Shown one piece after another: positions 39,901-52,156 of a stretch of DNA of 64,000 nt. The stretch is from Styela clava (lineage: Eukaryota > Chordata > Ascidiacea > Stolidobranchia > Styelidae), in the NCBI RefSeq assembly GCF_964204865.1, contig NC_135255.1, forward strand, positions 15,157,135 through 15,221,134, given 5' to 3'. The position numbers and the translations under genes are program-made. The notes under the pieces are model-generated. The model saw only the letters and a program-made list of their open reading frames with translations. It did not search any database and was not told the DNA's origin. Position 1 is the first letter of the stretch. Each line of letters begins with the position of its first letter.

Positions 39901-40226
39901 TTTTCGCGACGGTTCGAATAAGAATTAACGCCATTTGTATTGTCGCTACAAAATTTTAATTCGTTTTCGGAGTGGTTTACAAATTCTTGTGATTTGTTAT
40001 CACTTTTGTCAAATCTTCGACAATTTGAAGTAAATTTGTAATTGAACTGGGGACGACGAACAACAGACGGTGTGTGTAAGTTGAGTGATCGAAGAACTCC
40101 GTCAGGAAAATAATTCCTTTCTCCTCGAGTTAACGGAATTGCTGAAATTTCGTTAACGCTTTCCATATTTCTTGAAAACATTTTTCTTTTGCCGATGTAT
40201 TCATCAACATTATCCTGACGATTCAT
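24947..40226 (-). CDS. highly divergent kinesin-like protein, 20 exons, about 1288 aa
   Basis: Minus-strand exons: 40226-39682, 39132-39001, 38462-38230, 37199-37111, 35553-35446, 34343-34217 (or to 34196), 33672-33584, 32962-32833, 32368-32214, 31727-31597, 30824-30638, 30249-29773, 28967-28602, 28090-27968, 27607-27476, 27083-26937, 26546-26352, 25959-25737, 25317-25191, 25097-24947. Phases agree throughout and the stop is TGA. The motor covers about 289-640: FQVFVRIRPL at its start, SFLQLYNEKFYDLL in the middle, RDSKLTRLLRNALGGD at its end. The nucleotide pocket is unusual: P-loop GIPNTGKS (379-386), switch I GSRSH (489-493), switch II DLVGVE (530-535). About 290 low-complexity residues precede the motor. 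A Ser/Pro linker, long coiled coils (about 920-1170) and two cysteine pairs (CCVVC 897-901, CVSC 1200-1203) follow. The exon 1 donor (AG/GTCCCG) is weak. The subfamily is not recognised. Confidence 0.88.
29038..29314 (-). repeat. possible 3' end of a LINE in kinesin intron 12
   Basis: On the minus strand the segment ends CTTGGTGAAGAAATAAATTA followed by three CTGATTA-type units, a simple tandem tail like that of many non-LTR retrotransposons. Upstream it is GC-richer (TCCCCGAGGGTGCCGCCGCT) than the surroundings. No reverse transcriptase sequence is present, so this is only a 3' scrap. Confidence 0.4.
34923..35222 (-). repeat. full-length-looking tRNA-derived SINE in kinesin intron 5
   Basis: On the minus strand it starts GCGTTAGGAATACGCTCGCA, carries the RNA polymerase III B box GGTTCGAATCC at about 35163-35173, continues with the family body (GAGGATTGCTGGACTCCTCG) and ends GATAAATATGTAAATCCTATCC. 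The tRNA-like head is about 70 bases. It is about 80% alike by eye with the copy at 63.7 kb. Confidence 0.75.
38692..38903 (-). repeat. palindromic MITE family copy in kinesin intron 2
   Basis: Shows the full reverse-oriented family body: TTTGTTCGCCTACTTTACAT, CTATGGACATGGGGTATATT, ACACAGACAGTCCCCGAACT and the end GGTACACATACTAAGGGAGT-ACC. The left end (GGCGCTCCGAGAGTGTGTGT) is a degraded form of the same inverted terminus. About 212 bp. Confidence 0.75.
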
Positions 40227-43003
40227 CTCCAATTATGTCAACTACTGGATATTTTAGAAAATTTTTAATAAAGTTATTTAGCTGATTCAGAGAATAATTC
40301 ATTCTCTCAAATGATTGGAGAAATGAGAAAAGCCGGATTATTTATATTTTTTTTATTACAAACAGATTTCAATTGTGTTTTACTAATTATTTCTATCATG
40401 TATTCTTTTCTAAAACTTCTCTGGTTTGTTCTACTTCATGTTAATTCGCTGCAAATCTTTGAATCTCAAATGACAACCTGGCATTACACACTTAAAGCAG
40501 ACAAGTAACTAATATTAATCTAAGTTGGTACTGACGGGTTACATCTAATCACTGTGGTGTCTGTAACATTTTCGATATGGTTACTGGTAACCTCTTATAG
40601 AAAGTAATTTAAAACACACGATTTTATTTTCGACTCTTAATTAGATGGACCAAGCATAATATGGTTTCAAAAATTGCCATTATATTTGCGCCGGGCATTA
40701 TTGACCGACAGTGAGATATATTTTTAACTCGATTGAGAATCGTTGTTCGTAGCCAAGAAGTGTGTACTCAGATGCTGTCCGCATGGTGTATCTCCTAATT
40801 TTGACCACTTTCGGGCACTTCATTCTCGTGTAGAAGCAGATTCGCAAATATCGGATTTAGCTGTGATATATGATTGGGTGGTTCGAGAGGGGGATCCGAT
40901 GAAAAATATTATTTGATTCACTTTCACGTAAGGTTTGACGGTGTGAACATGCTTACTTTTTCAATTTTAGTTTGCTGATGTTTGAAGCCTTGTGGATGAT
41001 GAAATATTGTAATTTAATTAAATTATAAAAATACTCAAACCAAGCAAGCATACTGTGCAAATTGAAGATTAATGTAATGAATATGTCTTATATTAAAAGC
41101 AAAATTGAATACCCAAGTGGTATAAAATACTTATAAATTGGAAATAATCAAATCTAGGATTTTCAAGAATTTAAGATTTAATCTTATTCCAATAGTTTGT
41201 ATTCTCGAGAAGTTTAGTTTGTTAAAGTTGAAATGAAAAAAGATTCAAGATTGTTCATACATTGTTAATATTAATATTACTCGGCGTTTTACGCTGATTC
41301 TGGTATAGAATCTAGATTCATGGTAGAAAAGAAAAACATTATTTAATAAGTAAATGGCTAAAATTTATACCCTATCATGAATGAATTGATTCTATATATT
41401 TACTGACATCCGACAAATAATATAAGTTTAATTATTATATATTATGATAAATTAATTTTGTTGTGACATTTGTGATGACTATTTTCAAAAAAGAGTTCTA
41501 ATAAAATGGCAATACCAGTTTTGTTCCTAGGTTAAAACAGAAATCGAGCATAATATGTATATGCGATATAAAAAATTTGAAAATGTGGATTTTAGATTTA
41601 AGTAAAAACGCTGGGTATTGTATCTTTTGATATTAATTATTTTGTAAGAATAAGGAGATTGTGGTTGATACAAAACAAGCGTTATAGGCCATTTCCATAT
41701 GAGTTTCGTTTTCATGCATTATCTTCTACCTTCCTAATAGGGAGTGAGAATCATATACTAATGAGCATTTAATAATTTGTGGATAGGTGGGACGCTCGCT
41801 GCAGCTATAATCCATACTTGAATACACGTGATTCGCAAATAATTCGAGACATAAATGATGTTAGAGCTTGTAAACAAGATTCTTTGATACTTGATATGGG
41901 GAAGACGCATAACATAGCGCTACAAAAATTTCGAATCTAAAAATAAGTTTTACCGAATTTGTATATATTGTTTTATTTTCTTTTCCTATTAGCATTATAG
42001 TGAGCAACGTAATCAGCAAAGTTTGCCTGTTAAGTACAAAAATAACATAATCTCTTTCCAAAAAATGCTAAGTATATTTGTAAGCTTTCATTAGATTTTA
42101 AACAAATTTCTTCAGACAAAACCACAGCGGATAATGATTATAAAACTATCACTGACAAATACACTTACTATTTTATGAAAGGGAATAAATATACGTATAG
42201 TTCCATATATCCGTACGCAATTGAATTAATATAGAGTATATAAATTTTTTTTCTTTTTCTACTGGATATTAATTGATCGAGATTTATAATGATAATTACA
42301 ATTGCAGTGGTTTTGATTACAAGAAATATTTTCTCAGATGGACAGACAATGTGACGTCATGTATTTCTCATCGTCTCGATTTCAAAAGATTTCCTTTGTT
42401 TCGAGGTGTCAACAATCAACATATTATCATCATTAATTCCCTTTGTTTATCAGTTGAGTCAAACTCTTTGAACGGATTATTTTGTACTTTGGTTGTACAT
42501 AATTTAAGTATGAGAGGTGTTAAAAAATCATTTATTGGCCTTCCACACTTGGTTTGTTGTTATATAGAGTATTTTGAAAAGAAAACAACAAAGATGATTC
42601 GTGTTTGAATACGTGTAAATAGGTTTAATGAAAATTGCTCCAAAATTGTGTTGCGCAAAAATAGGCCGAAGATGATTGAGTGTGATTTTTCTGTAAGCCA
42701 ATTCCGATCATTTGTGAGCTTGGGTCGGTTCTGGATAAATAGAATGCGGTACGTAATGATTAAACATCCGAAACATAAGTCATTTAGCATTCTTCAAACA
42801 AAATACGTGTGAAACAAGCTATCAAATTTGCTAGCGATGCTAATTTGTATCATATATATGTCTGGTCCGATAGTTTGAAAAATCATCAAGATAAAGACAA
42901 AGTTTGAGGCACCTTTAACTAATACTTTATTTTGAATTCCGAATACGATGATATGTTGTACTAATATCGTGGACTTTTTATAATGTGTTTTATACATATA
43001 AGA
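40227..43003. other. noncoding stretch upstream of the kinesin gene
   Basis: The kinesin promoter is expected here on the minus strand. Open frames at 42273-42608 and elsewhere are low in complexity and lack splice context. No RNA gene or resolved repeat. Confidence 0.45.
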
Positions 43004-43182
43004 ATAACATTTACATATTTATCCCCGGGAAGAGGAAAGTCGATAAGACGGTATAATCATATGACGAACAACGTCCTCTCGTCCGGTGTCGGGTATGGCG
43101 TTAGTCAGCCAGTTTTAATATCATTAAAACTCCATATAATCGCTGAATTAATCGTATGGAGCCACTGGACTTGATTGTTGGG
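43004..43182 (-). repeat. tRNA-derived SINE, truncated and diverged
   Basis: ATTTACATATTTATCCCCGG, GTCGATAAGACGGTATAATCATATG and GGACTTGATTGTTGG match the 3' two-thirds of the SINE family; the B-box head is absent. An extra segment with TTAATATCATTAAAACTCC appears to be inserted in the middle. Confidence 0.6.
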
Positions 43183-43905
43183 AGTGCCTATACCACATCC
43201 TACTTCATTTAAACTAAGAATACTAAAATTTCTCCACCGTTTCATTCAACTCGGAAAAACAAAAGCTTTAGTCAATGACCCTACATTGAAAAGCACTCAA
43301 GACAGAAGAGCGCACTCAGCATTCCACTTTATAAAACGTTGATGGTTTCGTCCTCACAAATCTACCAATATTTTCTGAGATTTTATTCGATTTTGCTCGT
43401 CTTCGTTCAAGATATAGTAAAAGGCTTGGATTTTTGGCTTTTCTGTACTTGAATTATATCTTATTTAGCTAAGGATCTACGATCAATTTTCTTTACAGAA
43501 ATCGAACATTTAAATTTATGTTGAGACAAAAACATCGGATAACAATAGATTCCAGCCATATTTTAAATGCCAAATTATCTTAATAAAATATGAGACAACT
43601 AAAATCAAGAGACTAAATGTTCAAATAATATATATATATATTATTAAACGAGTTGGAGTCGATTAGAAATCTAACTAAATTAGAAAATGCTATATTTCCT
43701 ATCATCACGGCATACCTGTATCCTATATATACGATACTAGCTATTGGTTCGAAAATACACATTTTGGTTGGCAATCAGATTGATCAATAGCCGTAATTTG
43801 TATGATTGTCACATTGTCTATAGGGCTCTAGGCTACTTACTACATGATAATGACAATAAAAAACGATTAATTTTACACTAATTTACAGCATTTTCCCAAT
43901 TATTG
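43183..43905. other. noncoding stretch with a TA microsatellite
   Basis: AT-rich, with a short (TA)n run near 43626-43642. No exon recognised. Confidence 0.45.
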
Positions 43906-45100
43906 AAAGCATTAAAATACTTTATAATCGACTTACTTGCTTTTCTTGATGTCCAAAATCCTCGTTTTCTTTCCCATCTCGCAAGAATATTTCTACTGTT
44001 TGAAGCTTATCGAATAAATATCAAGCTATCTACTCTGTATATGTGTTTAAGACCTATAAAACGTATATACACGATGGTTATACAAGCTGACACAATACCA
44101 TCCCAAACAATTATAAACGCTGGATAAACACGATGGTATGGATTGCTTCCGCCGGGGCTAACAATACGATTTATAAAGATACGAATGTCACAAGATAAAT
44201 ATTCGGACAGTTTCAGACAATCTATGTAAGGCGTGAGTAGTACGATCATGACAAAAGGTGAATTTTAAATTCATTCTAAACGTTCTAGTTGGAAATACGA
44301 AATTATATGGAACACACAAAATTCGCCTTGAATCACTCGTTGATCTCTAATTCGACTACGTCTTCAATCTGTTATATTGTCGCAAGACATCGACAACAAA
44401 ATTCACATACCCGATCTCAATCTGTAAAATTGTAATGTTAGCCTCCTAAAAATATATGACACTTGCCAGATATTTGAGGGGTCACAACAAGCCCAGGAAT
44501 ATCATTGATTGGTATCTGCAATCGAAGCACTTAGCCTTTCCGATATATCCGCGGATTTCTATCTTCCTTACATTATATATATATATAGACCTGGTCATCT
44601 TGACGCCATTTAAAATCTTTCCCACACGAACCAGGTGGCCCTGGATATGCGAAGACTCCAAAAAGGCGTGAGAACTATACCACCGCTGAACGATACGGCC
44701 GAAATCCATAAGTCTCGAAGATACGTATACCATCTATTGTTTTTCGGCGATGAGAAAATCATCGAAGTCGACTAATCGACGACAATTGACTACGAGAACG
44801 AATAGGCTGTTTTCTATGCGAGTGGCAAAAACAACAGCACTGTTGATGAAACCTGCGTATACCGAATGGAATATTCCACTTAAAATTACCATTGCAAATC
44901 GAGCTTTATTTTCATGTCAGTTCGGCTTGAAACGAAAATTCGGCGGATACAAAACCTTGAGAGTCGACATAACTGCTTATGAGAAGTTTGCATAGAGCTT
45001 GCTTGCTTGTAGCTAGCTAATAATTTTTGAAGTTGTAATCGTGTTTCAATTTCGTGTTTCGGGCTCGGCGTGTTAAGTCGTTTACGACCGCTGCTCAATC
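43906..45100 (-). pseudogene. possible decayed multi-pass membrane-protein gene
   Basis: GC content rises here and several minus-strand frames look protein-like but are broken. The segments are: a hydrophobic stretch with MVILSGIFHSVYAGFINSAV (about 44905-44745) ending in TAG; a shifted frame with YLRDLWISAVSFSGGIVL (about 44710-44600); and PGGSNPYHRVYPAFIIVWDG followed by a hydrophobic run (about 44150-44030). A possible last exon lies at about 43987-43934 with good borders (AACAG and GTAAGT). Stops and frame changes between them suggest a dead gene, or exons I have not joined correctly. I do not recognise the family. Confidence 0.3.
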
Positions 45101-45784
45101 TGTTCTCTCCAATATTTATTGGGAATTTTTCTTATTCTTCCTCTTTATCCTTCTTTTCTATTTCTTCCCTCTGGACTGTTACGTTTTACTGTTCCAACCG
45201 AATTAAAAAACGTTTATATTGATTTATATTAAACGTTTAAAGTTGACTGTATGTGAGCCTTTGTCAAAGACATCGACGAACGCAACGAACTCGGTCGTAG
45301 ATCATTTTGCAATTGGTGTTTATAAAACATTGGCATCACGTGTATATTCCCAACTCCATCTTCGATTAATCATAAAACTTCACACTGAGACATCTTGAAT
45401 GATTACATAGGGTGTCTGCTTGTCAAAATTATTATATATTATTATTATATATATAATGCGCGGAAACATAATAGCAAAGTTCATTTTTCATTCTGTGTGT
45501 TCACCACGCCCTGCTGGGCTAGTGCTGAATATATATTTGTGTATTCGGCTCACTGCAGTCCAAGTTATTTTTGGTAACAATTCTATTACAACATCTGTTT
45601 GATTGATCACTAGGGATAATCTCGAATAATCTTTTTGTCAAAGTCTGCCTTGGAATATATATTTTGTTCTTCACCAAAGTGTGATAAAAATGATTATGAT
45701 GATAAAATGATACACGAGAGTCTTAGGTAATTTACATCGTAATATTTTTTCATTTCATATCAACCGCAAAAATGCTGGTGAATG
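45101..45784. other. noncoding stretch
   Basis: AT-rich with a TA/ATT microsatellite near 45430-45455. No supported exon or repeat. Confidence 0.45.
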
Positions 45785-46004
45785 GGCGCTTCAGAACTGA
45801 AGTCTGTGTACCAATATGGTGTTAACTAATTTTATTCGGCTACTTTCCATCAATTGTGTAAAGAGACTGAAACCTATGGACAGGGGGTATATTCACTTGG
45901 CTAACACAGACAGTCCCCGAACTCGTAATAAAAATAAATTAAGGAAAATCGGCCCCAAAGTATGGCGTGACCCTGACCTGGTATGCACACACTACGGGAG
46001 TACC
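45785..46004 (-). repeat. palindromic MITE family copy
   Basis: Complete reverse-oriented member: TGTGTACCAATATGG, TGTAAAGAGACTGAAACCTA, TATTCACTTGGCTAACACAG, CCCCGAACTCGTAATAAAAA and the right end CACACTACGGGAGTACC. It ends 25 bases before the hAT element at 46030. Confidence 0.75.
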
Positions 46005-46029
46005 AATGAACGACCTATATGAGTTAAAG

Positions 46030-46755
46030 CAGAGTTTCCCAAACTTTTTCGATCGCGGAACACCTACACTTTTTATCTTTCCTAGCGGAACACAAAAAAA
46101 ATTGAAAAACGGTGTAATGCAGCGGTTCCCAATGGGTTCGCGGTAGCGAGTTGCCAACTGCGCCGGAAAAACTAACAGAATTGTGTTAACATACCTAAAA
46201 TATGATTGAATATTTTACATAATGCATTTATTCTAAATGTTTCATTGTTTCTTAATTCAAATGCACTGTATATTTATCAATTCATTCATTTTACCATTCT
46301 ATGTCGTTTACTTTCAGTTACGTAGTTTTTGCCTCCAATGTTACGTCTATTGGAGATAGAAGTACTTGTCGCAATTTTGCGAGCTGCATGCTGCAGTTTA
46401 TTTATAGGGTTTAGCAAAAATGAGTAATTTTTCAGCATTTCAAAGTAACACCAGACAGGGAAGAGAGTTATTCTTTAGTTTAAACCTACTTATTTGGCTA
46501 TGACATAACCAACAGGATTTCTGTATAACTGATAATGAACTTAACAGTCAAAAAGCTTGGCCGACGGTTAGCGAACATGCCACTACCCCACCCTAGTTAG
46601 TCCGCTTAAACCGACGGTGACGCGATATTGAACTGTCAGTTGGGCGACAACTTCACTTTCATATATCGCCATGGCGACCATTTTATACGTGCTTTTGATT
46701 CCTTTTCCACGTGATACTTTGCAGACGCTCACGGAACAAAGTTTGGGAAACGCTG
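46030..46755. mobile_element. nonautonomous hAT-type element, 726 bp
   Basis: Ends CAGAGTTTCCCAAAC and GTTTGGGAAACGCTG are terminal inverted repeats. The flanking 8-bp duplication AGTTAAAG (46022-46029) and AGTTGAAG (46756-46763) differs at one base. It is the same family, in opposite orientation, as the element at 56213-57092. No transposase frame. Confidence 0.85.
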
Positions 46756-46763
46756 AGTTGAAG

Positions 46764-48700
46764 AATGCAAAATTACCGGCCTTTGTATCTCTATATTTAA
46801 CAATGAAACGAATATATGAGAATCAATTTATTGGTAGTCACTAATACACGTATTCGTCATGTTTGCTGTATCATTGTAAAAATTTTCAACTTCTTCTCTC
46901 AACCAATTTCATACATGACGTAAATCTGAATAAATATTAGCCCAAACGGATATTCGTGTTGGACTCAAGGTCGGTGTGAGCCTGTTGCTGAGGCTCCACG
47001 GAGGCTTCTTAAACTTCCTATAAATTTATATTAACTGAATTATTTTAAAAGGTTGTATATATATTTGTGTTTGTCCAATAATAGTCGGTTAATATTCTCA
47101 AGTTGGGTTTTTGTCGCAAAAAAAACGACGACTTAGGCGCGCCCCTATGCGGCCTAATTTGAGAGTTACTCCATACACTACTACGTACATTAATGACATT
47201 CATAAGCACTGCGATATTTAGATATTTACTGTTATTTGAAGGTGTAATATGCTCAGCAAAGCGTGCAAATTTTAATCAAATTACGGGACTTAGGGATATT
47301 ATATATTGTGTTGAGAAATCAATATTAATTGAAAGATATATAGCCTACATGTATGCCTTCAGAAACTGTGATTGGAAAAACGTTGGGACTAGTGAAATGG
47401 TTTCTAGGCAAGAGTTGTATTCACTGAGATATTCGTCAACGTACTTCGTTACACCAGAAGATTTCATGATTTTATCCGACCATATCAGGTTCTCCATCTA
47501 ACGAAGCTCTTCAGGCCCTTGTGGACAAGTAAGTTGTATATGACCAATGACGTCAATTATTAGCATGTCGTGACGATTGTATAGCTCCATCAGTTCCTTT
47601 CGAATTCCATGTTGAATTTGTCGATATAAGATGGCTTCGTACGTCCTCAACCAGACTGATAACTGGTATGTAACCTGGTATGTAACCAAGTATGTACTGT
47701 CTTAATTACGATGATATGATGTTAAATTAGCAATTAAACACGGTTATAGAACAAGAGCGCATTATTTAAACAGAGAGCTACGCCCAAATATATGGACACG
47801 TGTGGTCGCAGTACAGTACGGTTTACCGTACCGTCGATCAGCGTAAGGAAAAAATCGTAGCAAGGTATCGTAAGGACTTCGTTACGAAGCATCGACGTTC
47901 GATGGCACGTGATCAAAAAGAAGAGGAGTGTCGGCTATGCGTCCGCAGAACGTTCAGTGACGTCATAGCAAACAAAAACGAATCTCACAGAGCTAACAGA
48001 AATATTTTAAATAGATAAAAGTAATAGCCTTCTGGAGAAAAATTTCATCTTTAACCAGTAAAAAGTTCGAAGCAATCGGTCCAGTAATGAAAGAGAAAAG
48101 CGTTTTTTTAGATTTTCCACTAGATGTCCAAAAAGTGTCAAAGAACAACAACAACAAGACCAACATAATATTGAAACGATCGGTATGTCCACTACGTGTC
48201 CAATAAACACGGTGGTCGTCCATGGGTCCGTCTTAGCTGTCCAGCTGAGCATCTGGTTTGCCAAATAACAATAACAACAACATTTTTGGCACTGGCACAC
48301 ATCGTGTCAAATAATTAACGGATTAAGGAGTATATGTTGTTCTAATGCGAAGTCAATGACCATATGGCATTCATTCATAAACGCTTATCTTCTGAAGCTG
48401 CAACTCAGTTCTACAAAGCACTGGACATTTCGAGAGAATGCCGGCGGTAAACAAATACACGCGTGCGATTTATCACGTACGCGTTTTATTAATGGATGTG
48501 ATAGGCGTCGCTTAGAACTATCTTAAGTTTATATTACTTAATATTATTTATTTACCGTATATTTGCATAGATTCGATTTTAAAACTAAATAAATCAAGAA
48601 AAAAATTTGGTTCTAGTTTTCTAGAATTAAATACGTTCTAAATACAAATTTATCAACCTTTTTAAAAATATTGTTTTCCTGCGACTCTGTCCACCTTCCA
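46764..48700. other. noncoding stretch upstream of the first USP gene
   Basis: No firm gene. A minus-strand open frame at 47689-47498 contains a plausible-looking tail (LMELYNRHDMLIIDVIGHIQ) but has no supported partner exon. A run of GTCC/GGAC-containing motifs near 48120-48250 was not resolved into a repeat. Confidence 0.4.
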
Positions 48701-48712
48701 AGCATACGTGTA

Positions 48713-48740
48713 TGACGTCAGGTCTCAGCAGCCATATAAA
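48713..48740 (+). promoter_or_regulatory. CRE palindrome and TATA box of the first USP gene
   Basis: A perfect TGACGTCA (CREB/ATF site) at 48713-48720 is followed 14 bases later by TATAAA at 48735-48740. The ATG is 80 bases further on. The spacing fits a compact core promoter with the message starting near 48765-48770. No equivalent CRE was found ahead of the second USP gene. Confidence 0.55.
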
Positions 48741-48820
48741 CAGTCGAAAGACCCCGTTTAAACTTATTGTAACTTGTAAGCTGTCATTGTCGATTGTTTT
48801 AGGTTTTCATCTAATGCATA

Positions 48821-50294
48821 ATGGCTCAAAAAGAACAACAAACTGGAACTTGGGATGGTGTTACACGACGGATTTTAATCGCTGTGGACGACAGTGAAAA
48901 TTCTCTAGCGGCTTTCGATTGTGAGTTCACAGGGGAAATCAGAGTCTATGTATTTAAATCATTTTCCTGATTATGCTGGAGCCGGCAATTCAGATAATAA
49001 TTCCTCTCAATGTCACTGTTTTAATCTATTATGATACTTAATTCTGGTTTAGTACTGTATTAGCTTTTCTGTAAGACTTCAAATTATAGTTTGCATTAAA
49101 ATCTTGAACCTGAAAACTCACAAATTAATTCAAATATGATTGGATTTTGTTGAGATTTCTTTTCAATTTTATACCTTGTTTACTAAAATGAAATTATTTG
49201 CAGATTATGTCAAACACGTCAACAAGCCAGGGGATCAGTTGATAGCTTTTCATGTATCGGACCAAGTAAAAATGCCAACCTATGCTTTGTTTTCAGGTAT
49301 TTTTATTATAAAAAATAACGTGTTTTTTCTATTCAACCATGCTTCGTTTGATACTGCACTTTTTAGGCACTTAACATTTTAAAAAGCAGTTGGAAATGTA
49401 CTAATTCTGGGGTATTACAGCTTTTTTAATATATAGGAAAGCTGGTATATAATTATGATTTGGGGTGATTGTACTCGTACTTAAACGAGATACAAGTCAA
49501 GTAAAATGTGCTGATCCTTGCTCAATTTTTCTTGGAAATGTTTTCCGTCATTCTTGCAGTTGGTTTTGTTATGCAAACAGATTTAATGTCAGGTATTACA
49601 GAGGGTGTGGGATTCAGTCCAGATCAAATGATGGCAATGATTGATGAACTCAGAGAAAAGAACAAAGCTTTGGAAGCAAAATACAACAAAAAGTGTTCGG
49701 AACTGGAGGTATATGATTTTTTTCTACAAACAAGCCGATTATTGTTTCAACGATTTTTCTTGATTTTGAAAAAAATTGATTGTATGGTTTATGTTGAAAT
49801 GGTTTTTCATTCGTTTGATGTTTCTATGATATGCTTCTGATTCAAAAGTAAATTCATTCTGAATAGTAAATTTTTCTTCCGATTACAGTAAACATATACC
49901 AGTGGATGGAATTTTTCATGAATTTATTAGGAGTTTATCCATTTGTTACAGACAAGGCTGCAAACAAAACGCAGACAGACTGCATACTGGTTCGGAGATA
50001 TGTGTCTATTTTAAATGTTAACCTTGCACAAATATCTGTATCAAGAATTGTAGTTCAAATATAACTATTTTTCCTTTTTTTTAGATCAAACACAAATGTC
50101 TGATTGTATCTGAAGATCCCCATGGTCCTGGACATGCAATATGTGACAGTGCAAAGAAACATAACGCTGATATGATCATTGTCGGATCTAGGGGACTGGG
50201 AACACTAAGAAGAACCATACTCGGATCTGTGAGCACCTACGTCATACATCACAGCCATATACCTACATTGGTTTGTCCAGTTGGAGAATCATAA
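48821..50294 (+). CDS. universal stress protein (USP), copy A, 4 exons, 172 aa
   Basis: Exons 48821-48920, 49204-49296, 49593-49708, 50085-50294, phases 1,1,0, ending TAA. USP-fold proteins are small cytosolic alpha/beta proteins, often ATP-binding, involved in stress responses; they occur in bacteria, plants and some animals such as tunicates and cnidarians. The first strand RRILIAVDDSENS (Asp for the adenine pocket) is near residues 16-28, HVSDQVKMPTYALFSG in the middle, and the nucleotide signature GSRGLGTLRRTILGSVS near the C-terminus fits G-x2-G-x9-G-S. The length is normal. Its start MAQKEQQ matches the paralogue's MAQQQEE. Exact role is unknown. Confidence 0.92.
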
Positions 50295-52156
50295 TGATAT
50301 AGTCACCAAAGAAATTTCTGTTGTATTTAAACTGTGGTGGCCAATACTTAAAATTCCGTGAAATTTTTTCGCTTGTGCAAGTATTTTTAAGTGAACAATG
50401 AGCAAACATGATTATCTGTTCTATAAAAAGTTGTTTGGCGTAGTTGAAATCACTTGATGTTTTATAAAAAGAACTGAAGTGACCGATGTAAAAAGTATTG
50501 TGCCTATATATGAATGATTGTATAATATATATATTATGTAATTTTGATGATTTTCAGAATTTTTTTCTTCTAAATTATCGTAGCAAAGTCTCAGCGCAAT
50601 ACCTTTTTGGAATTACATGAGTTAGCCTTGTATGTGTATTATTATAATTGTATTGACATTTATTCTTCGAATTTGGATTCATTAAATTAGGATTAGGGAC
50701 CCTGTTACAAATTGTTTAAGTTAATACATATATGAAGCCGTTCCGTTGCATTGTGATTTCTATGTTGGTTTCCGAATATGGGTGATTTCTGTTGGATGAA
50801 AAAAGTCTACTCAAAGAGAGGAGTTTATTTTACGGGAGTGCACATGATCTTGCGTTCAATACAAATAAGCATAGAAAAGGGGTAATTGTGAGAAAATTGT
50901 ACTTACATTTATTCGGATAGTTGGCCAAACGAAAATTTGATGAAATGTATATGCCTTGTGAAGCGGTTCTTTCATTTTCTGTGCCTCTGAACTTTCTATA
51001 TCAGGCAGAAGAGTTGAAATTCGGGTCCCACTTTAATTGTTCATGTTAGCACTTTGTTAACTAGCTATCAGATTGTGGTTCAAGCTATTCTGAAAGTTGT
51101 TCTTTTAACGCTGAGTTTCTTTAGAGTTCGTATTACATAATTTTTAGTTAAACGCGGTCCTCGATTTGAATTCCGCACTAACTTTAAGGTATGCATGCTG
51201 GCAAGTGGAAACTCCGGTGCAACTGCGGTGATATGCAGTTTTCAAAGTAATGTAATAATGAATCCAACATTTTCCAAGGACATTAAAACTCTAGGGTGCT
51301 AAGTGATAGATGTCACATGGTAATCTGTAATTTGACTCAACAGTCGCACATTGCACAGATACCCAAATCGCATTATTCTGGGACCCGTTACGATAATTAT
51401 GAAATCAAAATCAACTTTCGATGTTGTGAGCAATGATAACTAAGCTCTGTTCGAAGGGAATCATTTTTTGGATATATCATCTCAATTAGATATATCCGAC
51501 CAGACCATGTAGTTGTGGACTTACGTGAAATTTGATCTGGTTTGATGACGACGCGAGTTTAACTTAAAGCAACTTAAATTCATGAACCCCAGCAAAACTA
51601 AAATCCTTTTCATTTTATGTTTATTAAGCTCGTTACAATTATCCATATTTTTTTTCATTTTATCTCTTTTTTTACTATGGCTTAGTCGGCATGTATTCTC
51701 GACCTAGCCCTCCTGCCCCGCAACCCCCTTTGCGAAGCACCCTAGACGCAATGTAGTTAGAAATAATGTTTTAAACAGGTGTACGTCTCAATAGCAAGCT
51801 ATCTTCTGGACCAAATTGTCAAGTGATGTCAAGATTTTTCTTAATTTTGCACATGTGTCTTTCTACATTTCATCTCAGTCGGTGATATTTTGGGATGTAT
51901 ATTTATCTATATTCTCAACTTACGTCTAAATTATGCAATGAAATTGGGGGATTGCAGATCCCCCCTTCTTAATCGAGTCAAATTAGAGAAAATTGCCGCC
52001 GTCGACTGCCAATGAGAAGTGCACAAATGCCGATCATTAGAACACATTATATTGAATGATAAGATATCACTTTACAGCCAAAAGGATTAAACTTACTTTT
52101 CAAATAAATAACAGGACTAAATTTATTTTGAAAGAATTGTGTGCATCAACCAAGAT
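50295..52156. other. noncoding stretch between the USP genes
   Basis: Holds the 3' untranslated region of USP copy A. No exon was recognised. Confidence 0.5.

Noticed and set aside
47498-47689. Minus-strand frame with a plausible C-terminal tail
   Set aside because: Only about 50 residues, with no partner exon or recognised family; kept as a note in the spacer entry.
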